A stretch of 64,000 bases of DNA from Jannaschia faecimaris (GTDB lineage: Bacteria > Pseudomonadota > Alphaproteobacteria > Rhodobacterales > Rhodobacteraceae): positions 62,001 through 126,000 of the forward strand of contig NZ_FNPX01000007.1 of NCBI RefSeq assembly GCF_900107415.1, in the 5' to 3' direction. Shown in pieces: positions 36,368 through 45,514 of this stretch. Below the pieces are notes generated by a model. That model did not search any database and had not been told where the DNA came from. It saw only the letters and a program-made list of their open reading frames with translations. Numbering within the stretch: position 1 is the first letter of the stretch; every line of letters starts with the position of its first letter. The position numbers and the translations under genes were made by a program.

Positions 36368-36518
36368 GGTGGGAAGTTAGGACTGTTGGGCGATTAGGCG
36401 AGCTGGGCGAAATCGTTGCACTTCGTCTTCGGGAGCTTACGCTTGGCGAAAGCCCCGGTCACACATCATGTCGTTGAGGAAGGAACCCGACAAATTCGCG
36501 AGATGAAAAAGCGGGATG

Positions 36519-36616
36519 GTGAGAGGCTGGACGACGACCCAAACGGGACTCGCTGTGGCTGCTTCCTTCCGGACCTGACCAGGTTGGCAAGACGCTTGCC
36601 CGCGCCAACCTCTCAC
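36519..36616 (-). ncRNA. ffs: Signal recognition particle RNA (4.5S, small bacterial type)
   Basis: On the minus strand the sequence reads GTCAGGTCCGGAAGGAAGC, the invariant apical loop and symmetric internal loop bound by Ffh, followed by AGCCACAGCGAG. The two ends, GTGAGAGGTTGG and CCAGCCTCTCAC, pair to form the long hairpin of about 98 nucleotides. A T-run (GCTTTTTC) follows the 3' end and may act as terminator. Ends are approximate. It sits upstream of the DUF202 remnant and dnaX, a common alphaproteobacterial location. Confidence 0.93.
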
Positions 36617-36660
36617 AGGTCAAATAGGACGCCCGAGGCGGGGATGCAACCTCAGTCGAT

Positions 36661-37365
36661 CTACTCTTCGAGCCGGACCCAGGCGTCGGCGGCAATATCT
36701 TCACCGCGTTCGTATAACCAGTGATTCTGTCCCTCCAGCCGCACGAGTTCGAAGGGATGACCGGCCGCCGCTATTGTCCGGCCCGCGTCACGGGCGGGGC
36801 CGAAGGGGAAAACCCGATCGACCGATCCGAGGTAGTGGCGGACGGGTACGCCGGTCTCGACCGCGATGACGTGTTCCTCCGACAAAGTTCCGGCGTGAAC
36901 GGCGACTGCGCGCCAGGGGCCGTCGAAGCGGTTAGCCCAGACCTGCGCCGCGATTCCGCCCCGTAAGTGGTCGAAGTGGACGATCCGCGCGGTGTCCACC
37001 GGATAGAGCCCCGAAGCCGGCGCAAGTACGGCCAGCGCGCTGCGCGGATCGGGCAAGCCCTTGTCCCAACCCTGAATGCTGTCGAAATCGGGTGCGATCA
37101 GTACCACGCCCTGCGCCGCAGCCACTTCGTGCCACATGTTGATCATGCTTTGCCCATTTCGGCCCGATCCGTGCAGAAGGATCAAAGTCGGACGCGGCGG
37201 CCCGTCAACCGGACCGGCACCCCACCAGACGACGCCGCTGTCGATCCGGTACTGGGTGCCCTGCGTCGGGTCCGGCGAATAGCGGGTGCTGCGCGCATGA
37301 GAGGTCAGGTCTGTTCGGCTGATCTCCCGAAAACGGGCCGGGCCGCGGCGCAACAGTGGCGACAC
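36661..37365 (-). CDS. Alpha/beta hydrolase homologue lacking the nucleophile serine
   Basis: About 234 residues from a GTG start. The fold resembles the esterase/PHB-depolymerase-like hydrolases: oxyanion loop LILLHGSGRNGQS, an acid loop GSVDRVFPFG, and the terminal His in LEGQNHWLYERG. At the place of the G-x-S-x-G elbow the sequence is HFDHLRGGIA, so Leu (TTA, 36964-36966) stands where Ser is expected; one base change (TCA to TTA) would explain it. It is probably inactive as a serine hydrolase. The start is uncertain because the first 40 residues lack family character. Confidence 0.65.
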   Translation of the reverse strand: MSPLLRRGPARFREISRTDLTSHARSTRYSPDPTQGTQYRIDSGVVWWGAGPVDGPPRPTLILLHGSGRNGQSMINMWHEVAAAQGVVLIAPDFDSIQGWDKGLPDPRSALAVLAPASGLYPVDTARIVHFDHLRGGIAAQVWANRFDGPWRAVAVHAGTLSEEHVIAVETGVPVRHYLGSVDRVFPFGPARDAGRTIAAAGHPFELVRLEGQNHWLYERGEDIAADAWVRLEE

Positions 37366-37390
37366 GCATCGTCATCGGCTCCGAGACCTC

Positions 37391-37570
37391 CTAAAGGTCG
37401 GCTTTGCCCAATAAGGGCAGGGCCATGAGTATGCCCCGTGCCTCAAGTGCCACTGGCACAGCAAGGGCAAGCACCCCCAACAGGATGATCAGGAGGGTCA
37501 GGCGAAGGGCGCGCGTGGGAAACTCCGGGTCAGGTCTGCCACGGAGTTCGCATTCGACCGTGACTACAAT
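37391..37570 (-). CDS. Small membrane-protein frame, in frame after the ABC permease stop
   Basis: After the TGA of the permease gene the same frame stays open for 61 codons and encodes a hydrophilic start (VECELRGRPDPEFPTRALR), one transmembrane helix (LTLLIILLGVLALAVPVAL) and a short tail, then TAG. No ATG, GTG or TTG begins it; only an ATT (37568-37570) stands near the front. It may be a small protein with a rare start, a readthrough extension of the permease, or the end of a permease gene shortened by mutation. Confidence 0.35.
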   Translation of the reverse strand: MVVTVECELRGRPDPEFPTRALRLTLLIILLGVLALAVPVALEARGILMALPLLGKADL

Positions 37571-37576
37571 CGGGCG

Positions 37577-38341
37577 TCAGCCGGGAGATCTCTCGGCCCA
37601 GCCCGCGAAAACGCGCTCCAAGAAGACCACGACATAGAACAGCGCTATGCCCAGCACCGCCAGCGCGATCAGCACGGCGAACATCAGCGGGTAATCCGCG
37701 TTGATTTTGCCTGAATCGAACAGGTGGCCCAGCCCGCGCCCATGCGGTTCGACGATCTCCATCAGGTTTGTGCCGATGAACGCCAGCGTGACCGCGACCT
37801 TCAGCGCGCCAAAGAACTCGGGCAGGGTCTTGGGCAGGGCGATCTTGCGGAAGATGGTGAACTTGGAGGCCCCGAGGCTGCGCAGGATATCGCGATATTC
37901 CGGCTCAAGCGTGCTCAACCCGATGCTGACTGATACGGCGATCGGGAAGAATGAGATCATGAAGGCGATCAGGATCGTGTTCAGGTCATGCTGCCCGATG
38001 AACAGTAGCGCGATCACCGGTACCACGGTGGCCTTGGGGATGGCGTTGAAGCCGACCAACAGGGGGTAGAGCGCCTCGCGCGCCGTGCGGCTGAAGCCCA
38101 TGACCATGCCCAGAAGGGTACCGAAGACAACAGCCAGAAGAAGGCCCGCGATGGTCCGCCAGAGCGTCTGCCAGCCGTATTCGAGGAAGAGCCATTTGTA
38201 TTTCACGAAAGCGGGACCAAGGTCGCTGGGTGAAGCCATCTTGTAATTCGGCCAGCCATTCGCCCAGACCAGCAACTCCCACGCCAGCAGGAATGCGACG
38301 ATGGCGGCGAGCGGCACGGCGATCTTGCGCAAGGTGTTCAT
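37577..38341 (-). CDS. ABC transporter permease (NMT1/taurine-nitrate type)
   Basis: A 254-residue membrane permease of the binding-protein-dependent family with six helices. The cytoplasmic EAA loop that docks the ATPase is SLGASKFTIFRKIALPKTLPEFFGALKVA. Its ATG overlaps the ATPase stop by 4 bases (ATGA). It is the last standard gene of the importer operon with the ATPase and the NMT1-type binding protein. The frame continues after the stop (see the small frame downstream). Confidence 0.92.
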   Translation of the reverse strand: MNTLRKIAVPLAAIVAFLLAWELLVWANGWPNYKMASPSDLGPAFVKYKWLFLEYGWQTLWRTIAGLLLAVVFGTLLGMVMGFSRTAREALYPLLVGFNAIPKATVVPVIALLFIGQHDLNTILIAFMISFFPIAVSVSIGLSTLEPEYRDILRSLGASKFTIFRKIALPKTLPEFFGALKVAVTLAFIGTNLMEIVEPHGRGLGHLFDSGKINADYPLMFAVLIALAVLGIALFYVVVFLERVFAGWAERSPG

Positions 38342-39216
38342 CGCGGGGCCTCCGTCGACGGGTCCTGCGCGGTGGCGGCCACATGTTCCGTCGGGGTGCC
38401 GGCGACGCCCGGCACGGCCCGGGGTTTATGGGCGGCCTCGGTTTCCCGCCCTTGGGCGATCTGAATTTCCCGGCGCAATTGGGCCAGCAACTCCACCGCC
38501 CGAGGGGCATAGAGATCATCGAGGCCCCGCGGCCCCGGCAAGTCGATTTCCACCACGGTCTGTGCCCGCGCCGGCCGGGCCGAGAACACCACTGTCCGGT
38601 CCGAGAGGAACACCGATTCCCGCAGGTCGTGGGTTATAAGCACGCAGGTGAATTTCTCCTTGGCCCGCAACTCGTGCATCGTTTGCCACAGGTCCTCGCG
38701 GGTGAAGGCGTCCAATGCGCCGAACGGCTCGTCCAGGATCAGAACCTCGGGGCGGTGCACGATGGAGCGGCAGAGTGAGGCGCGTTGGCGCATACCCCCC
38801 GACAGCTCCGAAGGTTTCTTGTCCTCGAACCCTTCGAGCCCTACCAGCGCCAGCAATTCGCGGGCGCGGTCCTGTTGCTGCACCTTCGACATAGACGTGC
38901 CGACGATCTCCAGCGGCAGCATCACGTTCTGAAGGATCGTGCGCCATTCCAGAAGGACGGGGTTCTGAAAAGCCATGCCCACGGTCTTGCGCGGTCCGGT
39001 GACCGGCTGCCCGCCCAGGCGCACGATGCCCTGATCGGGTTTCATCAACCCGGCAATCAACCGCGTCAGCGTGGATTTCCCGCACCCCGATGGGCCGACG
39101 ACGGCGGTAAAACTGCCCTCGGGCATGTCCATTGAGAGGTCGTCAAGAACCGGAAGCGGCCCCGCCGCCGTTTGATAGGCATGCGTGACGTGTTCGAGGG
39201 CGATCGGAAGGGACAT
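38338..39216 (-). CDS. ABC transporter ATP-binding protein (NMT1/taurine-nitrate type)
   Basis: A 292-residue ATPase. Walker A is VGPSGCGKSTLTRLIAG (about 41-48), the Q-loop is AFQNPVLLEWRT, the signature is LSGGMRQRASLCRS, and Walker B is LILDEPFGALD, with the H-loop in ITHDLRESV. A 40-residue Pro/Ala/Thr-rich tail after about residue 250 is longer than usual. It powers uptake through the permease whose gene overlaps its end. Confidence 0.94.
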   Translation of the reverse strand: MSLPIALEHVTHAYQTAAGPLPVLDDLSMDMPEGSFTAVVGPSGCGKSTLTRLIAGLMKPDQGIVRLGGQPVTGPRKTVGMAFQNPVLLEWRTILQNVMLPLEIVGTSMSKVQQQDRARELLALVGLEGFEDKKPSELSGGMRQRASLCRSIVHRPEVLILDEPFGALDAFTREDLWQTMHELRAKEKFTCVLITHDLRESVFLSDRTVVFSARPARAQTVVEIDLPGPRGLDDLYAPRAVELLAQLRREIQIAQGRETEAAHKPRAVPGVAGTPTEHVAATAQDPSTEAPR

Positions 39217-39274
39217 GGCGGTCTTTCAAAGTCGGGGTGGCCATCCATTGAAACGGGGGCCACCCCGGTTGCGA

Positions 39275-40279
39275 TTACTTCAGCATACGGTCCGACGCAG
39301 CGGGCAGGTAAGCGTCGGTGAAGTAAAGGGCGGCGTCCGGCTCGGTCTGGAACTCATAGACCATCTTTGTCTGCTCGATCGCGCTTGCCATTCTGTCCGC
39401 GTCGATGCCGCCAAGGCCGTTTTCCATGACGTAAGGCGTCAGGACGTTGGCGTCGATCGACAGTTGCAATCGGCGTTCCTCCAGATCGGTATCGCCGGCC
39501 GGATTGCGGTCGATCACGGCCTGAGCACCCATGGCCGGGTCCGCGATGACGTCTTTCCAGCCCTTGGCGACCGCGCGCAGGAAGCCGGTGACGGCTTCGG
39601 GGTTGGCCTCGGCGAAGTCGGTGTTGACGATGATCGCGTTGCCGTAAAGCTCGAGTCCGTGATCGGCCATCAGGATTGTCGAGATGTCGTCCTCCGGCAC
39701 GCCCAGGCGCACGAGGTTGAGGTAGGACGAGAAGCTGAAGCCGGTCACGGCGTCGACTTCACCCTCGGCCAGCATGGGTTCACGGGTCGGGAACCCGACC
39801 GGCTCCACCGTGACCTTGCTGACATCGATGCCGGCGGTTTCGGCGAAGATCGGGAACTGCGCCCAGGCCCCGTCGGGGGGCGGCGCGCCCAGAACGTGGT
39901 TTTCAAGGTCCTTTGGTTCCGACACGCCTTGCGACTTGCGACCCACGATGGCGAAGGGCGGCTTGTCGTAGATCATCATCACGGCCGTGACGGGTGCCCC
40001 TGGATTCTGGTCGAGGAACCGCATCAGCGAATTGATGTCGGCGAATCCGACCGGGAAGGCCCCGGTCGCGACCTTCGGTATCGCGTCGAGCGAGCCTTGG
40101 CCGGCGCTGATCTCGACCGAAAGGTCTTCGGCGGCGAAATGGCCGTTGTCGACGGCGGCGAAGTAAGCTGCGGAAGGGCCCTCGAATTTCCAGTCGAGTG
40201 CGAAAGGCATCTCGGTCTGGGCGGCGACAGGCGCGGCGAGCGTGAGAGCAGCCACAAAGCTGCTGAATTTGATGAACAT
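39275..40279 (-). CDS. NMT1-type substrate-binding protein
   Basis: A 334-residue periplasmic binding protein of the NMT1/THI5-like fold. A signal peptide (FIKFSSFVAALTLAAPVAAQ) precedes the mature chain beginning PFALDWKFEGPSAAYFAAVD, the family's ligand-binding start. Relatives bind hydroxymethylpyrimidine, riboflavin, taurine or nitrate analogues. No TPP riboswitch is seen in the 200 bases upstream, so thiamine-precursor uptake is not supported. The ATG at 40279 has GGGGAG upstream; the TTG two codons earlier is less likely. It heads the importer operon. Confidence 0.88.
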   Translation of the reverse strand: MFIKFSSFVAALTLAAPVAAQTEMPFALDWKFEGPSAAYFAAVDNGHFAAEDLSVEISAGQGSLDAIPKVATGAFPVGFADINSLMRFLDQNPGAPVTAVMMIYDKPPFAIVGRKSQGVSEPKDLENHVLGAPPPDGAWAQFPIFAETAGIDVSKVTVEPVGFPTREPMLAEGEVDAVTGFSFSSYLNLVRLGVPEDDISTILMADHGLELYGNAIIVNTDFAEANPEAVTGFLRAVAKGWKDVIADPAMGAQAVIDRNPAGDTDLEERRLQLSIDANVLTPYVMENGLGGIDADRMASAIEQTKMVYEFQTEPDAALYFTDAYLPAASDRMLK

Positions 40280-40484
40280 CTGCAATCTCCCCTGAGTTCG
40301 GCCGCCAGAGTTTCGATTTACCGACCGGTGAGGGCCAGAGGTGGCGGCAAACGAGGGGAGGCTGCACGCGAGAGTGCGACCGTTTCAAGCGATTCTTAGC
40401 TCAGATGCCCAGTTTTGGGGCGCGTGGGGCCTTGCCCCCGACCCTCGGATACTCTTGGAAAGGGAAAATTTTGGGAGCCGAGCG

Positions 40485-41426
40485 ATGAAACACGCCGAGA
40501 CCGTCACCTTCGGGGGCGGAGGACTGGACCGTGCAGAGGATCTGCGCCGCCATCCCGAGATCCTTGAAACATTGCCGGTGAAAACCTTGCCGATGTGGCG
40601 CGGCAAGCCGCTGATGAATGCGGCGCGCGATGGGTTGGCGTTGATGGACGGCCATGCCTTCGCCAATCTTGGCACGCCTGTTCTGCTGGGACGGGTCGAA
40701 GAGGCCGCAGTTTTCGCGCGCGACATCTCGCGGCTGGAGGTCACGGGGGTCGCCGACACGCTGGGCGCTTTCATCGACGACAGCGAGCAGACGCATTCGG
40801 ATCTGCCCGAGGGGACGGCGTTCTGTGAGTTGCGCCAGATGATGACCCGGCTTGCGGCGTTCGATGCGGAGCTTGCGGCGACGGCGCGCGGGGTACTGGA
40901 ATGGCACCGCACACATGGTTTCTGCGCCAATTGCGGGGTCGAAACGCAGGTCGGCAAAGCCGGCTGGATGCGAGCCTGTGCGGGGTGCGGACGCGCGCAT
41001 TTCCCACGCACCGACCCGGTGGTGATCATGCTTGTGACGCGGGGCAATTCCGTCCTGCTGGGCCGGTCGCCGGGCTGGCCCGACGGATTTTTCAGCTGCC
41101 TTGCCGGGTTCATGGAACCGGGCGAGACGATGGAAGCCGCCGTGCGCCGCGAAGTCTGGGAGGAGACGGGTGTGCGCGTTGGGCCGGTCAACTACCTTGC
41201 CAGTCAGCCTTGGCCATTCCCCGGCAGCCTGATGTTCGGTGCTCACGGCGAGGCGATCAGTGAAACCATCGAGATCGACCCGGAGGAAATCGCCGAAGCC
41301 CTCTGGCTCAGTCGCGAAGAACTTGCGGAGGTTTTTGCCGGAACTCATCCGCGCATCCTGCCCGCCCGCGAGGGGGCGATCGCACATTTTCTTCTGAAGA
41401 ACTGGTTGGCCGACACGCTGACATAA
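40485..41426 (+). CDS. nudC: NAD+ diphosphatase NudC
   Basis: A 313-residue Nudix hydrolase that splits NAD(H) to NMN(H) and AMP and can remove NAD caps from RNA. The zinc ribbon is CANCGVETQVGKAGWMRACAGC, the Nudix box is GFMEPGETMEAAVRREVWEETGV, and the NudC-specific SQPWPFPGSLMFG follows. The first 150 residues are the divergent N-terminal domain. I chose ATG 40485; it is divergent from the NMT1 operon. The downstream SRPBCC gene begins 63 bases later. Confidence 0.93.
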   Translation: MKHAETVTFGGGGLDRAEDLRRHPEILETLPVKTLPMWRGKPLMNAARDGLALMDGHAFANLGTPVLLGRVEEAAVFARDISRLEVTGVADTLGAFIDDSEQTHSDLPEGTAFCELRQMMTRLAAFDAELAATARGVLEWHRTHGFCANCGVETQVGKAGWMRACAGCGRAHFPRTDPVVIMLVTRGNSVLLGRSPGWPDGFFSCLAGFMEPGETMEAAVRREVWEETGVRVGPVNYLASQPWPFPGSLMFGAHGEAISETIEIDPEEIAEALWLSREELAEVFAGTHPRILPAREGAIAHFLLKNWLADTLT

Positions 41427-41489
41427 GGCCTCCTCTTTGCCGGCAGCCGTGCGGAGGATAAGGAGGAGATCAGTCAAGGAGAGACCCCA

Positions 41490-41945
41490 ATGAAATTCGT
41501 CGCCACCGAGGATGTAGCCGCCCCGATCGACGCCGTCTGGGCGAGGGTTTGTGATCTTGAGGCTTTCGAAAGACGCGCGGCGCAGCGGGTCGGCGGCATC
41601 CGGCGCAATCCGTCGGGGCCTCCGGGACAGGGCACTGAATGGACCGGTACGGCCGAGATCATGGGCAAGACCCGCGCAATCACGGTGACCGCGGCCACGC
41701 TGGCGGCCCCGACGCAGTTGGTGGCCGAGGCCGTGACGGACGGGATGAACATCACAATCCAGGTCGAGCTTGTCGGGTTAGGGCCGCGGTTGACCCGCCT
41801 CACCGTGACCAGCGAGGGCAAGGCCCGCAGCCTGACGGCGCGCCTGATGTTGCAATCGGCCAAGTTGGCCCGGAAGACTATGGCCAAGCGCTACAAGGCG
41901 CGGATCGCGGACTTCGCGTCGCGGGTGGAGAAGACGGCGGGCTGA
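41490..41945 (+). CDS. SRPBCC-family protein
   Basis: A 151-residue protein with a START/Bet v 1-like helix-grip fold (SRPBCC superfamily). It begins KFVATEDVAAPIDAVWARVCDLEAFE, a typical beta-helix opening for this fold, and ends in a basic C-terminal helix (KLARKTMAKRYKARIADFA). These proteins bind hydrophobic ligands; no ligand can be inferred. AAGGAGA precedes the ATG. It may be on the nudC transcript. Confidence 0.78.
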   Translation: MKFVATEDVAAPIDAVWARVCDLEAFERRAAQRVGGIRRNPSGPPGQGTEWTGTAEIMGKTRAITVTAATLAAPTQLVAEAVTDGMNITIQVELVGLGPRLTRLTVTSEGKARSLTARLMLQSAKLARKTMAKRYKARIADFASRVEKTAG

Positions 41946-41968
41946 GCCCCGAATTAGGTTTCGCGCGC

Positions 41969-42814
41969 CTATGCGGCCCCACCGTCGAAATGGTCGGGAT
42001 CGGCCGGGTAGACGCCCAGGATATTCAGTTCGGAGCAGAAGTATGCGAGTTCCTCAAGCGCTCGCGCGACGGGCGGATCTTCGGGATGGCCTTCGATATC
42101 AGAATAGAACTGGGTCGCGGTGAATTGCCCGTCGATCATGTAGGATTCCAGTTTGACCATGTTCACGCCATTCGTGGCGAACCCGCCCATTGCCTTGTAA
42201 AGCGCAGCGGGCATGTTGCGAACGCGGAAGACGAATGTCGTTTTCACCGGGCCATTGTCAGGGCGGGGCCAATCGGGCGTGCGCGACATGATGACAAAGC
42301 GGGTCGTGTTGTGCCCATGGTCTTCGATGTCACGGGCAAGCACATGCAATCCGTATGTCTGCGCCGCCAGAACCGACGCGAGCACGCCCTCGGATCGCTC
42401 CCCGTGCTCCGCCAGCTCAGCGGCGGCCCCGGCGCTGTCGGCGGCGGCCTCGGAGGTGATGCCGCGGGCGTCCAGCCAGCCGCGCGCCTGCGGGATCAGG
42501 ACGAGGTGCGCGCGAACGTGACGGATATCTTCCAGCGGCACACCCGGCAGGGCCATCAGCGCGATTCGTACTCGGATGAACGCCTCGCCTACGATATGCA
42601 GGCCGGACTCCGGTAGCAGGCGGTGGATGTCGGCCACGCGGCCATACGTCGAGTTCTCGACCGGCAACATTGCAAGATCCGCACGGTGGTCGCGCACGGC
42701 CGCGATACAGTCCTCGAAAGTGGCGCAGGGCAGAGGCGTGTGATCGGGGTGGGCCTGAACGCAGGCTTCATGGGAATAGGCCCCAAGCTCCCCCTGAAAC
42801 GCGATCTTTCCCAT
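41969..42814 (-). CDS. pheA: Prephenate dehydratase
   Basis: A 281-residue monofunctional prephenate dehydratase that makes phenylpyruvate for phenylalanine synthesis. The catalytic domain has IAFQGELGAYSHEACV, LPVENSTYGRVADIH and the DHGHNTTRFVIMSR active-site Thr-Arg motif (about 165-178). The C-terminal ACT domain contains NMPAALYKAMGGFATNGVNMVKLESYM for feedback binding of phenylalanine. I chose ATG 42814 over a longer frame that overlaps the divergent cytochrome gene. Confidence 0.95.
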   Translation of the reverse strand: MGKIAFQGELGAYSHEACVQAHPDHTPLPCATFEDCIAAVRDHRADLAMLPVENSTYGRVADIHRLLPESGLHIVGEAFIRVRIALMALPGVPLEDIRHVRAHLVLIPQARGWLDARGITSEAAADSAGAAAELAEHGERSEGVLASVLAAQTYGLHVLARDIEDHGHNTTRFVIMSRTPDWPRPDNGPVKTTFVFRVRNMPAALYKAMGGFATNGVNMVKLESYMIDGQFTATQFYSDIEGHPEDPPVARALEELAYFCSELNILGVYPADPDHFDGGAA

Positions 42815-42953
42815 GTTCAATCCTCTTGATCCGGTGCAAAATCCGGCGCTGATGCGTATGGTCGCAGCCTGTATCCCTTGCGCGCCCCCTAGGAAACCAC
42901 ATACATGGCGCGCAAAGATATGATGACGTGAAGAACGAGCAAGGGGTGCCCGA

Positions 42954-43478
42954 ATGGACACGATGACGATTACCAAAGCCGGCGGTGCCTTCTGCGGTGC
43001 CCTTCTGGTGCTTCTGCTGGGTGCCTGGGCCGGAGAAAGCCTGTACCACGTTGGCGGGGTCGCCCACGAAGGTGAAGAGCACGCCCAAGGTTACGCAATC
43101 GAAGTTCCCGACTCCGGCGACGGAACCGAGACGGCCGATGCCGAGCCTGAAGTGCCGTTCGAGGAGGTCTTTGTGAACGCCTCCGCCGAAGAAGGTGAGA
43201 AACTTTGGCGGCAGTGCGCCTCCTGTCACAAGTTGGAATCCGGTGCGAACGCTACGGGTCCGTATCTCGCCGGCATTGTAGGTCGCGACAAAGGGGCCGC
43301 CGAGGGTTACGCTTATTCGGAGATACTGGCCACGATGGACGGCGACTGGACCCCCGAGAACCTGTCGGGCTTCCTGCTGAACCCCAAGGAGTATGCGCCG
43401 GGTACCAAGATGGCCTATCGCGGGATGGATGACGTGAACGATCGCGCCAACCTTATTGCCTATCTCGCCGAGCAGTAA
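42954..43478 (+). CDS. cycM: Membrane-anchored cytochrome c (CycM/c552 type)
   Basis: A 174-residue cytochrome. An N-terminal helix (FCGALLVLLLGAWAGESLY) anchors it, an acidic linker (about 45-75) follows, then the heme domain with CASCH and the Met ligand in GTKMAYRGM. It matches CycM-type cytochrome c552 that shuttles electrons between the bc1 complex and cytochrome oxidase. It is divergent from pheA and is followed by a strong terminator. Confidence 0.93.
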   Translation: MDTMTITKAGGAFCGALLVLLLGAWAGESLYHVGGVAHEGEEHAQGYAIEVPDSGDGTETADAEPEVPFEEVFVNASAEEGEKLWRQCASCHKLESGANATGPYLAGIVGRDKGAAEGYAYSEILATMDGDWTPENLSGFLLNPKEYAPGTKMAYRGMDDVNDRANLIAYLAEQ

Positions 43479-43503
43479 GCGTCGCGCGCAGACGTCCAGA
43501 CAA

Positions 43504-43527
43504 GGGCCCGCTTCGGCGGGCCTTTCG
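43504..43527 (+). terminator. Intrinsic terminator after the cytochrome gene
   Basis: A 7-bp GC-rich stem (GGCCCGC / GCGGGCC) with a TTCG tetraloop, followed by TTTC, 26 bases after the stop of the cytochrome gene. Confidence 0.82.
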
Positions 43528-43672
43528 CATGTTCGGAGCGTAGGTCGGCACGATTGAACGGACCATTGCGGCAACATGCCGCTCCTGCTCACCGGCAAGT
43601 GTTGGGCGGGGCCTTGAATATCTTGCTCACGCCTCGTTACCTGCATCAAATATCCTTTTGGGAGAGTTCGCC

Positions 43673-45511
43673 ATGTTCCGACGTCTCGCACTTCTTGCCG
43701 TCATCGCCGCCGCGCCGGCCTTGGCGCAGGACACGACGCCGGATTACGGGATATCGACCTTCCCCGGAGGCGAGTTGAAGTATCAGCCCGGTTTCACCCA
43801 CCTCGACTACGTGAACCCCGTTGCGCCCAAAGGTGGGGAGATCAGCGTCTGGGCTTTTGGGTCTTTCGACTCGATGAACCCCTACACGCCAAAGGGTCGC
43901 GCGGCGGGGCTGTCCTCCGCTCCCTATGAAAGCCTGCTGGTGGGCACGGCGGACGAGATTGGTACATCCTACTGCCTCATTTGCAACTCGATGGACTACC
44001 CAGAGGACCGCAGCGAAGTGACCTTCACCCTGCGCGATGACGTGTTCTTCTCGTCCGGCGAAAAACTGACGGCCGATGACGTCGTCTTCAGCTACGAGAC
44101 GTTCCGCGACAAGGGCCTGCCCAGCTTCCGCGCCGTCTTGCAGACGCAGGTCGAGACCGCAGAAGCTATCGATCCGCTGACCGTGCGGTTTATCTTCAAG
44201 GAAGGGATCCCGACGCGCGAGCTGCCGGCCACCGTGGGCGGCCTTCCGATCTTCTCCAAGGCCGACTTCGAGGAGAGGGGCATCGACTTCGAAGAAAGTA
44301 CGCTCGAGCCACACATCGGCAGCGGACCCTATGTTCTCGAAAGTATGGATATCGGTCGGTCGGTCACATACCGTCGCCGCGACGACTATTGGGGTGCCGA
44401 TCATCCACTCAACATCGGATCCAACAATTTCGACAGCATCCGCATTGAGTATTACGCGGATTATGACGCGGCTTTTCAGGGCTTCAAGGGGGGCAACTAT
44501 ACCTTCCGCAACGAGGCTTCGTCGAAATCATGGGCCACCGGCTATGACTTTCCGGCAGTGCAGGATGGCAGCGTGATCACTGCGGAATTGCCCGACGGCT
44601 CCATCGCCACCTCTCAAAGCTTTGTCTTCAACCTGCGTCGCGACAAGTTCTCCGACCCGCGTGTCCGCGAAGCAATCGGCCTTATGTTCAATTTCGAGTG
44701 GTCGGACGCGACACTGTTCTACGGCATCTATGATCGGATCGAGAGTTTCTGGGAAAATACCGAACTCAAGGCCGTGGGCCTGCCCTCGGAAGCGGAATTG
44801 GAAGTCCTGGGTCCGCTGGTCGACCAGGGCTTGTTGGACGCGTCCATCCTGACCGAGGAGGCCGTCGTGCCCCCCAGATCGGGCGACCGCCAATTGGACC
44901 GGGGCAACCTGAGAGACGCGTCGCGCTTGCTGGATGAGGCAGGATGGGCCGTTGGCGACGACGGCATTCGCCGCAAGGACGGTCGCACGCTATCGGTCGA
45001 ATTTCTCAACGATAGCCAGACATTCGACCGCGTCATCAATCCCTTTGTCGAGAATCTGACCCGCTTGGGCGTCGAGGCTCGCATGACACGTATCGACAAC
45101 GCCCAGATGCAGGAGCGCGAGCGCAGCTACGACTTCGACATCATCACCCATCAGATGCCCATGTCCTTCGTGCCCGGCTCCGGTTTGCGCCAGTATTTCG
45201 GATCGCAGACGGCGAACGATTCCGCATTCAACCTGATGGGTCTGGCCGATCCGGGCATCGACGCGCTGATCAAGGCAGTCGAGGGAGCAGCAACCGAGGA
45301 GGCGCTGCACGTCGCCATCTCTGCCCTCGACCGGGCACTGCGGGCCGAGCGATTCTGGATTCCCCAATGGTTCAAGCCTGTGCACACGGTCGCCTACTAC
45401 AACTACCTGCGCTATCCGGACCCGCTGCCGCCCTATGCGCTGGGCAATCTCAGCTTCTGGTGGGCCGACCAAGAAGCTTTTGACAAACTCAAAGCCGACG
45501 GAGCGTTCTGA
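43673..45511 (+). CDS. yejA: Peptide ABC transporter substrate-binding protein YejA-like
   Basis: A 612-residue periplasmic binding protein of the SBP family 5, the YejA type. The signal peptide is FRRLALLAVIAAAPALAQ. Typical features are YQPGFTHLDYVNPVAPKGGE at the mature N-terminus and TFTLRDDVFFSSGEKLTADDVVFSYE, the shared family signature. It brings peptides (in E. coli, microcin C-like) to the YejBE permease. The ATG at 43673 (with GGGAGAG upstream) is used; the longer TTG start is rejected. It heads a four-gene operon. Confidence 0.92.
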   Translation: MFRRLALLAVIAAAPALAQDTTPDYGISTFPGGELKYQPGFTHLDYVNPVAPKGGEISVWAFGSFDSMNPYTPKGRAAGLSSAPYESLLVGTADEIGTSYCLICNSMDYPEDRSEVTFTLRDDVFFSSGEKLTADDVVFSYETFRDKGLPSFRAVLQTQVETAEAIDPLTVRFIFKEGIPTRELPATVGGLPIFSKADFEERGIDFEESTLEPHIGSGPYVLESMDIGRSVTYRRRDDYWGADHPLNIGSNNFDSIRIEYYADYDAAFQGFKGGNYTFRNEASSKSWATGYDFPAVQDGSVITAELPDGSIATSQSFVFNLRRDKFSDPRVREAIGLMFNFEWSDATLFYGIYDRIESFWENTELKAVGLPSEAELEVLGPLVDQGLLDASILTEEAVVPPRSGDRQLDRGNLRDASRLLDEAGWAVGDDGIRRKDGRTLSVEFLNDSQTFDRVINPFVENLTRLGVEARMTRIDNAQMQERERSYDFDIITHQMPMSFVPGSGLRQYFGSQTANDSAFNLMGLADPGIDALIKAVEGAATEEALHVAISALDRALRAERFWIPQWFKPVHTVAYYNYLRYPDPLPPYALGNLSFWWADQEAFDKLKADGAF

Positions 45512-45514
45512 GCC

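Noticed and set aside
40286-40484. Possible TPP riboswitch before the NMT1-type importer
   Set aside because: The conserved CTGAGA and ACCTGA-GGATAATGCC blocks are absent on either strand.
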